From: Stigmatella aurantiaca
GTDB taxonomy: Bacteria; Myxococcota; Myxococcia; Myxococcales; Myxococcaceae
DNA: 64,000 nt
Assembly (NCBI RefSeq): GCF_900109545.1
Contig: NZ_FOAP01000031.1
Coordinates: 37,452-101,451, forward strand
Direction: 5' to 3'
Below are positions 53,892-61,996 of this stretch, piece after piece. Made by a program: the position numbers and the translations under genes. Positions within the stretch are counted from its first letter, which is position 1; every line of letters starts with the position of its first letter. The notes beneath the pieces were generated by a model. It was not told the origin of the DNA, did not search any database, and saw only the letters and a program-made list of their open reading frames with translations.

Positions 53892-56126
53892 GTGCAGGTT
53901 CATCGAGCCAACTCCATTTTGGCCGCGGCGGCCGTATTCATCCTGTCGCTTCCCTCGGCTTCAGCGGCGCCCGCGGACAAGCGGGCGGAGCGCGAGGCGT
54001 TGAAGACCGCGCTGCTCGACGTCATCCAGACGACGCCCCTGAAGACCAGCCGGGTCGGCATCCACATGATCAGCGTGGATGACGGCTCGGTGATCTTCAG
54101 CCAGAACGCGGACGAGCTGCTCAACCCCGCCTCGAACGTGAAGCTCGTCACCGCCGCGGCGGCGCTGGTGACGCTGGGGCCCGAGTACCGCTTCGACACC
54201 GAGTTCATCATCGACGCGGAGCTGCCCGCGGACGGCAAGGTCAAGACGCTCTACGTGCGCGGCAAGGGCGATCCGTCCATGACGACCGAGCGCCTGTACG
54301 CGAGCGTCTCGGAGCTGTTCCACACGGGCCTGCGCGAGGTGCAGGACATCGTCATCGACGACTCGTGGTTCGACACCGAGCGCACCCCGCCCGGGTATGA
54401 CCAGGAGGACTCGGACCGGGCCTACATGGCGCCCACCGGCGCGGTGAGCCTCAACTGGAACGCGGCGGCCATCTACCTGCGGCCCGGGGGCGCGCCCGGC
54501 GCCAAGGGCGTGGTGGAGATGGAGCCCCCGAGCGACTACTTCACGGTGGAGAGCGCCTTGACGACGGGCAGCAGCCGGGCCCGCCGCGTCTCCGTCACCA
54601 GCAAGCCGGGCGGGGAGAAGCAGAAAATTCTCGTGCGCGGGCAGCTGCCGGAGAACGAGGGCAGCCTGAGCGTCTGGAAGAAGATCGACAGCCCGCCCAT
54701 GTACTTCGGCTACACGCTGAAGCAGTTGCTCACCGTGCGGGGCATCAAGGTCAAGGGCCGGGTGAAGCAGGGGCTGGCGCCCTCGCGGGCGAAGCTGCTG
54801 TACGTGGCCCAGTCGGAGACGTTCGACGTCATCCTCAAGCGGCTCAACAAGCTCTCCAGCAACTTCGTGGCGGAGATGCTGCTCAAGGCCATGGGCGCGG
54901 AGCGGGGCGGGGCCCCGGGCAGCTTCCAGAAGGGCGTGGCGGTGGTGGAGTCCTTCCTGGAGCGCGACGTGGGCATCCCCAGCGGCACCTACGTGATGAA
55001 GAACGGCAGTGGGCTCAACGACGCCAACCGGTTCTCCGCCTCGCAGCTCAACCGCATCCTGCGCCACATGTACGAGCGCTTCCCGCTGTCCCCTGAGTAC
55101 CTGTCCTCGCTGGGCATCGCCGGCAAGGACGGCACGCTGAAGTACCGCTTCGAGGGCAGCGAGGCGGTGGGCCGGCTGCGCGCGAAGACGGGCACGCTGG
55201 AGAACGTGTCGGCGCTGAGCGGCTACGTGCAGGCGGCCGGCGGGGAGAAGTTCATCTTCGCCATGATGGTGAATGACTACTCGGGCCGCTCGGGCCCGGT
55301 GGTGCGGGGGCTGGACGCGCTGGGGGCGGCGGTGGCCGCCAGCGGCTCGGTGCTGGGCCCTTCGCGCGCGGTGGCCGCCATCTCGGACAGCACCCGCCCG
55401 GCGGCGGATGGGAGCGAGGTGGCCAGCCGCATCAAGACGTACCTGGAGCTGGGCAAGCAGCGCGACCAGCGCAACATCAGCTTCCTGCGCACCGCGTGGC
55501 GCAGCGAGAAGGACCCGGCGGTGCGCGCGGTGCTGGCCGAGAGCCTCTACCAGTCCAACCCGAACGACTACCTGGGGGCGCGGACCCTGCTGGACAGCTA
55601 CTCGGCGGGGGCGGACGTGTACGGCCGGCTGCGCGCGGTGGCCAAGGTCCTGTCCATGGAAGTGCCCGGCGTGACGAGCATGGTGGAGCTGGCGGCGGGC
55701 GGCAACGCCGAGGCGCTCGTGCGCGTGGTGGAGCTGGCGGCGGCCTCCCGGGGCGACGTGTCGGCCGAGTCGGAGCTGGCGCTGGCCCTGGGCGAGGTGG
55801 CCCGCACGGCGCCGGAGGAACTGGTGGTGGCGCTGCGCGAGGCGGGTGGCGCGGAGCGGGACACCTCCGTGTCGCTGCTGGCGCGGGGCCTGGTGCAGTC
55901 GGGCGAGGCCGAGCACCCGTTCTGGAAGTCGCTGCGCAAGCAGCTCGGGGCCACGGATCCGGCGCTGGCGGCGTTCGCGCGGGGCCTGGACGCGACGCTG
56001 TCCCAGAAGGTCGCCGAGGCGAAGGCCCCGCAAGGGCCCATCGTCCTGCCCAACGTGGTGCCGGGCTCCGTCATCCCTGGCGGCAGCGCGCCGGCCCAGA
56101 CCGCCGAGTCGCGGCCGGGCGGGTGA
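53892..56126 (+). CDS. dacB: D-alanyl-D-alanine carboxypeptidase/endopeptidase (PBP4/DacB-like)
   Basis: A 744-residue exported protein. The signal peptide SILAAAAVFILSLPSASAA is preceded by a GTG start with GGAGA. The catalytic domain (~40-480) has SxxK in LNPASNVKL, SxN in NGSGLNDAN and KTG in RAKTGTLENVSAL. It cleaves terminal D-Ala or peptide crosslinks of peptidoglycan. Residues ~500-744 are an added Ala-rich helical domain, longer than in standard PBP4. A longer start at ATG 53715 lacks a signal peptide. It is followed by a hairpin. Confidence 0.9.
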   Translation: MQVHRANSILAAAAVFILSLPSASAAPADKRAEREALKTALLDVIQTTPLKTSRVGIHMISVDDGSVIFSQNADELLNPASNVKLVTAAAALVTLGPEYRFDTEFIIDAELPADGKVKTLYVRGKGDPSMTTERLYASVSELFHTGLREVQDIVIDDSWFDTERTPPGYDQEDSDRAYMAPTGAVSLNWNAAAIYLRPGGAPGAKGVVEMEPPSDYFTVESALTTGSSRARRVSVTSKPGGEKQKILVRGQLPENEGSLSVWKKIDSPPMYFGYTLKQLLTVRGIKVKGRVKQGLAPSRAKLLYVAQSETFDVILKRLNKLSSNFVAEMLLKAMGAERGGAPGSFQKGVAVVESFLERDVGIPSGTYVMKNGSGLNDANRFSASQLNRILRHMYERFPLSPEYLSSLGIAGKDGTLKYRFEGSEAVGRLRAKTGTLENVSALSGYVQAAGGEKFIFAMMVNDYSGRSGPVVRGLDALGAAVAASGSVLGPSRAVAAISDSTRPAADGSEVASRIKTYLELGKQRDQRNISFLRTAWRSEKDPAVRAVLAESLYQSNPNDYLGARTLLDSYSAGADVYGRLRAVAKVLSMEVPGVTSMVELAAGGNAEALVRVVELAAASRGDVSAESELALALGEVARTAPEELVVALREAGGAERDTSVSLLARGLVQSGEAEHPFWKSLRKQLGATDPALAAFARGLDATLSQKVAEAKAPQGPIVLPNVVPGSVIPGGSAPAQTAESRPGG

Positions 56127-56163
56127 GCCGAGGCCCCTCGCCCGCTACAGGGGTGTAGGGAAG

Positions 56164-56187
56164 TGCCCGGAGGGGCTCCTCCGGGCA
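56164..56187 (+). terminator. hairpin after the dacB gene
   Basis: TGCCCGGAGG (56164-56173) and CCTCCGGGCA (56178-56187) are perfectly complementary with a four-base loop. It starts 38 bases after the dacB stop. There is no T-run after it, so it is a weaker terminator candidate than the one after ssb. Confidence 0.5.
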
Positions 56188-56337
56188 AGCAGGCAAGCGT
56201 GCCCCGGGGCCACCGCGCGCCAAGAACGCGATGCGATGACAGTCCCAGGGTATAGCTTCAGTATTCCACCGGTGGTTACCGGGGAATGAAGCCGCTCCGT
56301 GGTGGAGGGGCTATCGGCAGAGAAAGGAAGAGCAGTC

Positions 56338-56823
56338 ATGGCTGGAGGCGTCAACAAGGTCATTCTCATTGGCAACCTCGGCGCGGACCCGGAGGTGCGC
56401 TTCACCCCGGGTGGCCAGGCGGTCGCCAACTTCCGGATTGCCACCAGCGACAGCTGGACGGACAAGAACGGACAGAAGCAGGAGCGGACCGAGTGGCACC
56501 GCATCGTCGTCTGGGGAAAGCTCGCGGAGCTGTGCGGCGAGTACCTGAAGAAGGGCCGGCAGTGCTTCGTGGAAGGCCGGCTCCAGACGCGGGAGTGGAC
56601 GGACAAGGAGAACCGGAAGAACTACACCACCGAGGTCGTGGCCAGCTCGGTCACCTTCCTGGGTGGGCGTGACGCGGGCGAGGGCTCGAGCTCGGGCATG
56701 GGCGGCCGCCGCAACGGAGGCGCCTCCTCCCGTGGAGCCGACTCCGACTACGGTCCTCCGCCTCCGGGAATGGACGATGGGATGAACCAGGGCGGCAGCG
56801 GGGACGACGACATCCCGTTCTAA
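56338..56823 (+). CDS. ssb: single-stranded DNA-binding protein
   Basis: A protein of 161 residues with the OB-fold start [29 protein letters not shown] and [17 protein letters not shown] Gly/Ser-rich linker (~118-150) leads to the acidic tail DDDIPF that recruits DNA repair and replication proteins. The ATG at 56338 has a GGAAG site. An intrinsic terminator follows directly. Confidence 0.97.
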   Translation: MAGGVNKVILIGNLGADPEVRFTPGGQAVANFRIATSDSWTDKNGQKQERTEWHRIVVWGKLAELCGEYLKKGRQCFVEGRLQTREWTDKENRKNYTTEVVASSVTFLGGRDAGEGSSSGMGGRRNGGASSRGADSDYGPPPPGMDDGMNQGGSGDDDIPF

Positions 56824-56868
56824 GGCACCCGCCCAGCGGCCCCGTCATCCGGGGCCAACGCAGTCAGA

Positions 56869-56911
56869 ACCGGCCGCTTCCCAGCACAAGGGGGAGCGGC
56901 CGGTCTGTTTT
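56869..56911 (+). terminator. rho-independent terminator after ssb
   Basis: The stem ACCGGCCGCT (56869-56878) and AGCGGCCGGT (56895-56904), extendable by GC pairs inward, is followed by CTGTTTT. It begins 46 bases after the ssb stop. Confidence 0.85.
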
Positions 56912-56930
56912 CCGGCAAAGGAAGTGGCTG

Positions 56931-57323
56931 ATGGCGACGGATCCGATCCATGGCTGGCACGCATATCTGGCCGCACCAGCGCGCGAGGCACTCGACGCGC
57001 TGCTCGCAGACCACGTCGTCTTCCAGAGCCCCGCGGTGCACACGCCGCAGGAGGGCAATGCGGTGACGATGAAGTATCTCATCGCCGCCACCGAGGTTCT
57101 GGGGGTTCCCTCCTTCCGCTACCTCGGAGAGTGGCGCCGCGAGCGCTCCGCGGTGCTGGAGTTCGAGTGCACGCTCGACGGCAGCATCCAGGTCAACGGC
57201 GTCGACATGATCGAATGAGACGAGACCGGCCGCATCATCCGCTTCAAGGTCATGCTCCGGCCGATAAAGGCGCTCAAGGTGGTGGTGGCCGCGATGGGCG
57301 CGGCGCTGACGCGGCTGGGATAG
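56931..57323 (+). pseudogene. NTF2-like/SnoaL-like protein interrupted by a stop codon
   Basis: The reading frame begins at an ATG with AGGAAG upstream and runs 95 residues (WHAYLAAPAREALDALLADHVVFQSPAVHTP is the NTF2-like signature) to a TGA at 57216. The same frame continues without further stops as DETGRIIRFKVMLRPIKALK to 57323, and the DETGRI(I)RF segment is the expected conserved last part of the domain. Homologues, from memory, have Trp (TGG) where TGA stands here. It is therefore a recent nonsense mutation or sequencing error in a ~130-residue protein. The shorter form would lack the last strand. Confidence 0.75.
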
Positions 57324-57347
57324 GCTCCAAGCCCGCAGAGCGACAGA

Positions 57348-57367
57348 TTCGATTGCCGCCGCTCCCA
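57348..57367 (+). other. imperfect copy of the tRNA/tmRNA 3'-end-like sequence
   Basis: TTCGATTGCCGCCGCTCCCA resembles TTCGATTCCCGCCGCCTCCA at 61820-61839 with three differences. It lies just after the broken NTF2-like gene. It could be one end of an integrated segment, but the match is short and could be chance in GC-rich DNA. Confidence 0.35.
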
Positions 57368-57444
57368 AGTAGAGCAACCCGCCGCTTTCAAGGCGCCGCC
57401 CTCTGAAAAGGGGGCTGCGCTTGCATTTTCGGGACCAAATCCGG

Positions 57445-57462
57445 TTTTTTGGGACCAAAAAA
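57445..57462. repeat. hairpin TTTTTTGG-GA-CCAAAAAA
   Basis: A perfect inverted repeat with eight-base arms in otherwise GC-rich DNA, surrounded by three copies of GGACCAAA within 40 bases. It may be a terminator or the end of a mobile element. Confidence 0.45.
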
Positions 57463-57751
57463 GGACCAAACCGGAGACGGAAACGACATGAGCAAGACGT
57501 GGCTCGGCAAGTGGAAGCGTATAGATGGGATGAAGCGGCAGGACACTACCCATGTGGGGGATAGAGGCCATGTTGCGGGTGAGGGTTGGAGCGGAGGTGC
57601 CGAGGAGGAGCGCTGACAGAGGCCGCCCGAGCAGTGAGCCAAGCGTGTGGGCAGGCCGCGCAGCTCCTTGAGGTACACGACTGCCCAGGCCGCCCTCCCC
57701 TGGGGTGCGCGGTAGGGGACTGGGCCTTTTGGCTCTGGGGAGGCGTCAGCC

Positions 57752-57970
57752 TCAACACCACGCGGCCTGGATTGACTCTTGCGCCGGGGCCAGGCTCACA
57801 CCTGCCGTGGGCAAGCCCAGGTGCTCCAGTATTGCTCGCACTCCCCTGCCTGCCTTCACGTACGCCAACACCCGCCGACTGCCCCCACACCTCACGCAGG
57901 CGAACACGTCGAAGTCGAACGTCCTCTTCAGCACCTGTGCCCCATCCACTCGCGGCGTCCTCTGCTTCAT
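57752..57970 (-). pseudogene. C-terminal remnant of an IS91-type transposase
   Basis: The frame encodes KRTFDFDVFACVRCGGSRRVL, then AILEHLGLP and a Pro/Ala-rich end. The CxxCGG knuckle followed by AILxHLGLP is the recognised C-terminal end of IS91-family (Y2) transposases. Only about 70 residues remain; the tyrosine catalytic region is missing and a stop lies upstream in frame. It is a relic and supports past insertion here. Confidence 0.6.
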
Positions 57971-58190
57971 CCGCTCCTTGCTGGCCGCTGCCTCACTCTC
58001 CGCTCTCGCCTCCTCTGCTTGGGGGAGCGTGTCGAGCCCGAGGAGAACCTGACCCTCTCGAGCCTGTCATGCTCGCGAACCTGCTGCGGGTTCCGCCCAT
58101 CCACCTTCTACTTCCGCCGAAGTCCACGACGGTTCGGCCCGGGAGACCGCCGCGACAGCCTCGAGGGCCCGCTCCAAACGAAGCCGACCA

Positions 58191-58436
58191 TCACCCAAGT
58201 CGCCACCGTGGCAATCGACGCCGTGCTCGCTGAAGCTCGGCCTTGGCCCGGGTCAGGACCTCGTTGTCGGAGAAGGGTGCGAGCACGACCTCGCTGGGCT
58301 CAACGTGGGTCCCCTCGTTGTGGGCGGCGAGCAGAAGGGCAGGGTCGAGATCGCCGCGCAGTGCCTGATGAAGCATCCTGGTCTGGGCGACGGCGAGCGA
58401 GAGCATCGCCAGCCCCGCTCCAAGGCTGAGTCGCAT
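58191..58436 (-). CDS. small unassigned ORF downstream of the SDR gene
   Basis: It encodes 81 residues, including VLAPFSDNEVLTRAKAELQRARRRL, with a plausible amphipathic helix at the end. It starts 39 bases after the SDR stop on the same strand. There is no clear ribosome-binding site and no recognised family. It could be a truncated gene end. Confidence 0.3.
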   Translation of the reverse strand: MRLSLGAGLAMLSLAVAQTRMLHQALRGDLDPALLLAAHNEGTHVEPSEVVLAPFSDNEVLTRAKAELQRARRRLPRWRLG

Positions 58437-58475
58437 GTGGCCGATCCGCGTCGCCCCGACACCCGATCCGCATGT

Positions 58476-59372
58476 TCAGGCGTCGTCGTGAGCGAGGTTG
58501 CTGGACAGCCCTCTGTAAACCTCAACCTGGGCAAGTAGGGTCCTCGCCTTCTGCTCGATGGCCTGGACGGCATCGGCCCCTGCGACCCACCTCGGTGGCG
58601 GGTTGTCCTGACGGGCGAGTTCGACGAGCGCTTTGGCGAGTTTCGCGGGGTCGCCCCCCTGCTTGCCATTGACCCCCTGCCAGCCGACGACGGTTTGCCG
58701 CGTGCGTTCGGCGTAGTCGTCGATGCGCGGCACAGGCCAGGTCGTGGACGTGTCCTCCAGCAGCTCGGTTCGGAAGTACCCGGGCTCTACGAGCATCGTG
58801 CGAATGCCGAACGGCGCAACTTCGGGGGCGAGGGACTCCATCCAACCTTCGAGGGCGAACTTCGAGGCGGCATACGCAGATGTGAACTCCCCGCCAACGA
58901 CCCCAGCAAGAGACGAGAGCGTCACGACGAGCCCAGAGCGCCGCGCGCGCATGACGGGAAGCACCGCACGGGTCACATTCAACGGTCCAAACAGGTTCGT
59001 CTCCAGCTGCGCCCGGAAGTGGTCGGGAGGGAGCTCCTCGAAAAACCCCGCGTAGAAGTTGCCGGCGTTGTTGATCAGCACGTCGATGCGACCAAACCGC
59101 TCGATCGCTGCCTCGACGGCCGCCTTCGCATCGGCGGGGCTCGTGATGTCGAGCTTCACCGTGAGCAGGTCATCGGTTGCGCCCACCGCAGCGGCGACCT
59201 TCTGCGGGCTCCGTCCAGTCGCGACAACGGCGTCGCCGGCGGCGAGCGCCGCCTTGGCGATGTCGGTTCCCATGCCGCGGCCGGCGCCAGTGATGAACCA
59301 GACCTTCTTCGCAGTGCTTCTCACAGCGTCGCTCGGCGACGCCCCAATCTTGCTGACGACGTTCTCGCTCAT
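58476..59372 (-). CDS. SDR family oxidoreductase
   Basis: A 298-residue classical short-chain dehydrogenase: VWFITGAGRGMGTDIAKAAL (NADP-binding TGxxxGxG), NNAG in VLINNAGNF, catalytic Ser in VTLSSLAGVV, the YxxxK motif SAYAASKFALEGWMESL and PGYFRTEL. It follows a short leader. GAGGAG lies six bases before the ATG. It is divergent from a LysR regulator, the common arrangement of a regulated oxidoreductase. Codon use is less G/C-biased than in the core genes, suggesting acquisition by transfer. Confidence 0.92.
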   Translation of the reverse strand: MSENVVSKIGASPSDAVRSTAKKVWFITGAGRGMGTDIAKAALAAGDAVVATGRSPQKVAAAVGATDDLLTVKLDITSPADAKAAVEAAIERFGRIDVLINNAGNFYAGFFEELPPDHFRAQLETNLFGPLNVTRAVLPVMRARRSGLVVTLSSLAGVVGGEFTSAYAASKFALEGWMESLAPEVAPFGIRTMLVEPGYFRTELLEDTSTTWPVPRIDDYAERTRQTVVGWQGVNGKQGGDPAKLAKALVELARQDNPPPRWVAGADAVQAIEQKARTLLAQVEVYRGLSSNLAHDDA

Positions 59373-59529
59373 GACCGCTCCTCGTCGAGCCAAGCCACCG
59401 GAATGGGGCTTTGATGTCGACGACAGGAAGGTAACGGCCGATGACGCGTCGCAATGCGTGACGAACACGGACGAGCTATTCAGCAGCGCTTTACAATCAA
59501 GCTGCCAGAGTGTTTGGGGGAGACCCTCG
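59373..59529. promoter_or_regulatory. divergent promoter region between SDR and LysR genes
   Basis: These 157 bases contain the starts of both transcripts and presumably LysR-binding sites, which usually have a T-N11-A dyad. An imperfect dyad around CGTCGCAATGCGTGACG lies near 59446. No unambiguous -35/-10 pair is seen. Confidence 0.4.
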
Positions 59530-60438
59530 ATGCATACGCCGCCGTTCTCACATCTCCACGCCTTCCTCGCAGTCGCACGGCTGCGCAGTTTCACCGCCGC
59601 GGCGAGAGAGCTTGGCGTTTCTCGATCCGCAGTCAGCCAAGCCATCCGCCAACTCGAAGAGCAGCTGCGCGTTGTCCTCCTCAGCCGCACTACTCGAAGC
59701 GTGTCACCCACGGACGCAGGCAAGCGCCTCGTCGAAGCAGCAGGGCCCGGACTCAGCCAGGTTCTGGCCGCGCTCGCGACGGCTTCGGCCGAACCGGGCG
59801 AGGTCGTCGGGCGGTTGCGTCTATCCGCCCCGCGCATGGCCGTTCCGTTCGTCATCACGCCTGTCGTCCCGACGTTCCGCCTGCGTCATCCCAGAGTCGA
59901 GGTCGACGTGGTGGTCGAGGATCGCTTCGTGGACATCGTCGCCGAGGGGTACGACGCCGGCGTTCGCCTCAGCGAGGCGATCGAGCGCGACATGGTGCAA
60001 GTGCGCCTCACCGAGGCCTTTCGCTTCGTCGTCGTCGGAGCGCCCAGCTACCTCGAACGCTACGGCGAACCGCAGAAGCCAGAGGATCTTCTGCGCCACG
60101 AGTGCATCACCTTCCGCTCACAGACGACCGGGACGCCTTACGCGTGGGAACTGGAGCGGGGGCGCAAGACTTGGCGCCTCCCGGTGCGCGGTGGAGTGGT
60201 CGTTTCAGGCGACGGCGGCGCGCTCGTGTCATTGGCGGAAGCGGGCGCTGGCCTGACGTACGCCTTCGAGGCCGATGTGAAGGAGCAGGTGAGAACCGGG
60301 CGACTCAAAATCGTCCTTGAGTCTTACGCACCCGAAGTCCCGGGCTTCTTCCTCTACTTCCCAAGTCGCGCTCAGCGTTCAGGGCCGTTGCGGTTATTCG
60401 TCGAGGCGGCACGAGAACTTGCCGTGAAGGCGCTGTGA
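59530..60438 (+). CDS. LysR family transcriptional regulator
   Basis: A protein of 302 residues with the N-terminal winged HTH: LHAFLAVARLRSFTAAARELGVSRSAVSQAIRQLEEQL, followed by RTTRSVSPTDAGKRL. The C-terminal effector domain is the periplasmic-binding-protein type (LRLSAPRMAVPFVITPVVPTFRLRHPRVEVDV, VRLSEAIERDMVQVRL). It probably controls the divergent SDR gene and itself. The ATG 59530 gives the usual length. Confidence 0.93.
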   Translation: MHTPPFSHLHAFLAVARLRSFTAAARELGVSRSAVSQAIRQLEEQLRVVLLSRTTRSVSPTDAGKRLVEAAGPGLSQVLAALATASAEPGEVVGRLRLSAPRMAVPFVITPVVPTFRLRHPRVEVDVVVEDRFVDIVAEGYDAGVRLSEAIERDMVQVRLTEAFRFVVVGAPSYLERYGEPQKPEDLLRHECITFRSQTTGTPYAWELERGRKTWRLPVRGGVVVSGDGGALVSLAEAGAGLTYAFEADVKEQVRTGRLKIVLESYAPEVPGFFLYFPSRAQRSGPLRLFVEAARELAVKAL

Positions 60439-60586
60439 CCGCAGGCGCAACGCCGCGACTGTAAAGCCCACCTGGACAGGCCATCCCTACTCGTCCGGTA
60501 GTTAGCCACCGGCTTCAGTCGTTAACTCCTCAGCGACGACACAGAGGCCGCCCAATACCGGGCGCGCCGTCGATCGAGGAGCAATC

Positions 60587-61666
60587 ATGAAGAAGGCTTC
60601 ATCCACCACGAAGACGGTCACCCGTGCCGCGTCTCTCCGACGGCACTTCATCATCGCCGGAGCGGCGCTTTCCGCAGCAAGTGCGTCGGCTGCGGAGAGC
60701 AAGGTCGCGGCGCCTACGGCGCGCGAAATCCGTCAAGCCTCCGGACCTACGGATGGCTTCGACGTGAGGAGCGTCCGGTTCAAGAACGGCGCGATTCAGA
60801 TGGCAGGAAACCTGTACGTCCCGAAGGGGTTCGACCCGAGCCGGAAGTACGCGGCGGTTGTGGTGCTCCATCCGGCCGGCGGCGTAAAGGAGCAGACGGC
60901 AGGCCTCTATGCGCAGCGGCTGGCCAGTCAGGGCTTCGTCACTCTGGCGTACGACGCCTCACACCAGGGAGAGAGCGGCGGGGAGCCGCGGTTCCTCGAG
61001 AGTCCGGAAGCGCGCGTGGCGGATACCCGGAGTGCCGTCGACTTCCTCACGACGCTCGGGTACGTCGATCGCAATCGCATCGGCGCGCTCGGGATCTGCG
61101 CGGGGAGCGGGTATGCGGTGAAGGCGACCATGCTCGATCGGCGCATCAAGGCCATCGCGACGGTCAGCGCCTTCGACATCGGAACCGGGTTCCGCAAAGG
61201 ATGGGTGGGCAACGTCCCACTCGCAGAACAGCTCGCGACCCTGGAGAAGGTATCCGCGCAGCGCACGGCCGAAGCAGGCGGCGGGGAGCCTATCTACGTC
61301 AACTATGTGCCCGAGACGGTGGACGCGTCCACGCATCGCGACATGCGCGAAGCCCACGCGTACTACCGGACGCCGGCAGGGCACATGCACCCGAACTCGC
61401 AGAACAAGATGCTCTTCACGAGCCTCGACAAGATCTACGCCTTCACCGGCTTCGATCAGGTCGAGACGCTGTTGACGCAGCCTCTTCTGGTCGTTGCCGG
61501 CAGCGAGGCCGGCTCCCTCTGGCACAGCCGGGATCTCTTCGCGAAGAAGAAGGGAGACAAGGAGCTGTTCGTCATCAAGGGCGCCACGCACATGGACCTC
61601 TACGCGGGCGAACACGTCGACCAGGCGTTGCAGAAGCTGACGCCGTTCTACAAGCAGAAGCTCTGA
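60587..61666 (+). CDS. exported alpha/beta hydrolase (YcjY-like) with Cys nucleophile
   Basis: A protein of 359 residues. The N-terminus RRHFIIAGAALSAASASAA is a signal-peptide-like segment, possibly Tat, preceded by a good GAGGAG site. The alpha/beta-hydrolase core has VVVLHPAGGVKEQTAGLYAQRLASQGFVTLAYDASHQGESGG, the nucleophile elbow GICAG (Cys171 replacing the usual Ser), and the C-terminal His in KGATHMDLY. This fits the dienelactone-hydrolase/YcjY group, some of which use Cys. The substrate is unknown. It stands just after the LysR gene, whose regulon it may join. Confidence 0.85.
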   Translation: MKKASSTTKTVTRAASLRRHFIIAGAALSAASASAAESKVAAPTAREIRQASGPTDGFDVRSVRFKNGAIQMAGNLYVPKGFDPSRKYAAVVVLHPAGGVKEQTAGLYAQRLASQGFVTLAYDASHQGESGGEPRFLESPEARVADTRSAVDFLTTLGYVDRNRIGALGICAGSGYAVKATMLDRRIKAIATVSAFDIGTGFRKGWVGNVPLAEQLATLEKVSAQRTAEAGGGEPIYVNYVPETVDASTHRDMREAHAYYRTPAGHMHPNSQNKMLFTSLDKIYAFTGFDQVETLLTQPLLVVAGSEAGSLWHSRDLFAKKKGDKELFVIKGATHMDLYAGEHVDQALQKLTPFYKQKL

Positions 61667-61996
61667 TCGGCGTTTGAGCGCGGCTTAATGAACGTGCCGC
61701 TCACGGGACACGAGGCCTTCACCACGAGGAGGCGTCGCGGCCGACCCGCCGCGCAGCTCGGGTCCGTCGCGACATCATTGTGAAGCACTTCTCCGCAGAC
61801 CCGCGCTGGAGGCGGCGGGTTCGATTCCCGCCGCCTCCACGGTTCTACTCCATGATGGAGACCGGGGGCTGACGCGCTATCGCCCAGCCTATCCAGGAGG
61901 TGTTCGCAAGCCCCGTGATTGATGAGTCCGGCATGGCGTCCCTGTAATCTTCGGTGGTGCTCCCGGTGCGCGGGGGCCGTAGCCGGGAGGCTCCAC
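61667..61996. other. gap with the tRNA-like hairpin and no gene
   Basis: This holds the tRNA/tmRNA 3'-end-like hairpin at 61808-61840. On the plus strand it contains only the ribosome-binding site (GGGAGG) of the next gene. Short overlapping frames on the minus strand are artefacts, including one that reads the GC hairpin as RRRESNP. Confidence 0.5.
61808..61840 (+). other. tRNA/tmRNA 3'-end-like hairpin, candidate attachment remnant
   Basis: GGAGGCG-GCGGG-TTCGATT-CCCGC-CGCCTCC-AC. The T-arm stem and loop (GCGGG TTCGATT CCCGC) and the acceptor 3' strand CGCCTCCA are those of a tRNA or of the tRNA-like part of tmRNA. No anticodon arm or D-arm fits upstream: the only upstream GGAGGCG (61728) would make a 112-base molecule. 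The encoded CCA is not kept (CACGG). Mobile elements often copy such ends when they integrate. Confidence 0.5.

Larger units (their letters stand above)
57324..58190. other. gene-poor stretch with mobile-element debris
   Basis: This stretch contains no intact gene. It holds a tmRNA/tRNA 3'-end-like segment near 57348, a hairpin with AT-rich arms at 57445-57462, short repeats of GGACCAAA, and a transposase fragment on the minus strand at 57752-57970. All other frames are short and unsupported. It looks like the edge of an insertion. Confidence 0.55.

Noticed and set aside
57216..57218. The TGA as a selenocysteine codon
   Set aside because: The matching position in relatives is expected to be Trp. 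No selenocysteine insertion hairpin is seen just downstream.
61728..61839. A complete tRNA between the two GGAGGCG copies
   Set aside because: It would be 112 bases long, with no D-arm or anticodon arm that pairs. Selenocysteine tRNA was considered, but no TCA sits in a proper stem-loop.
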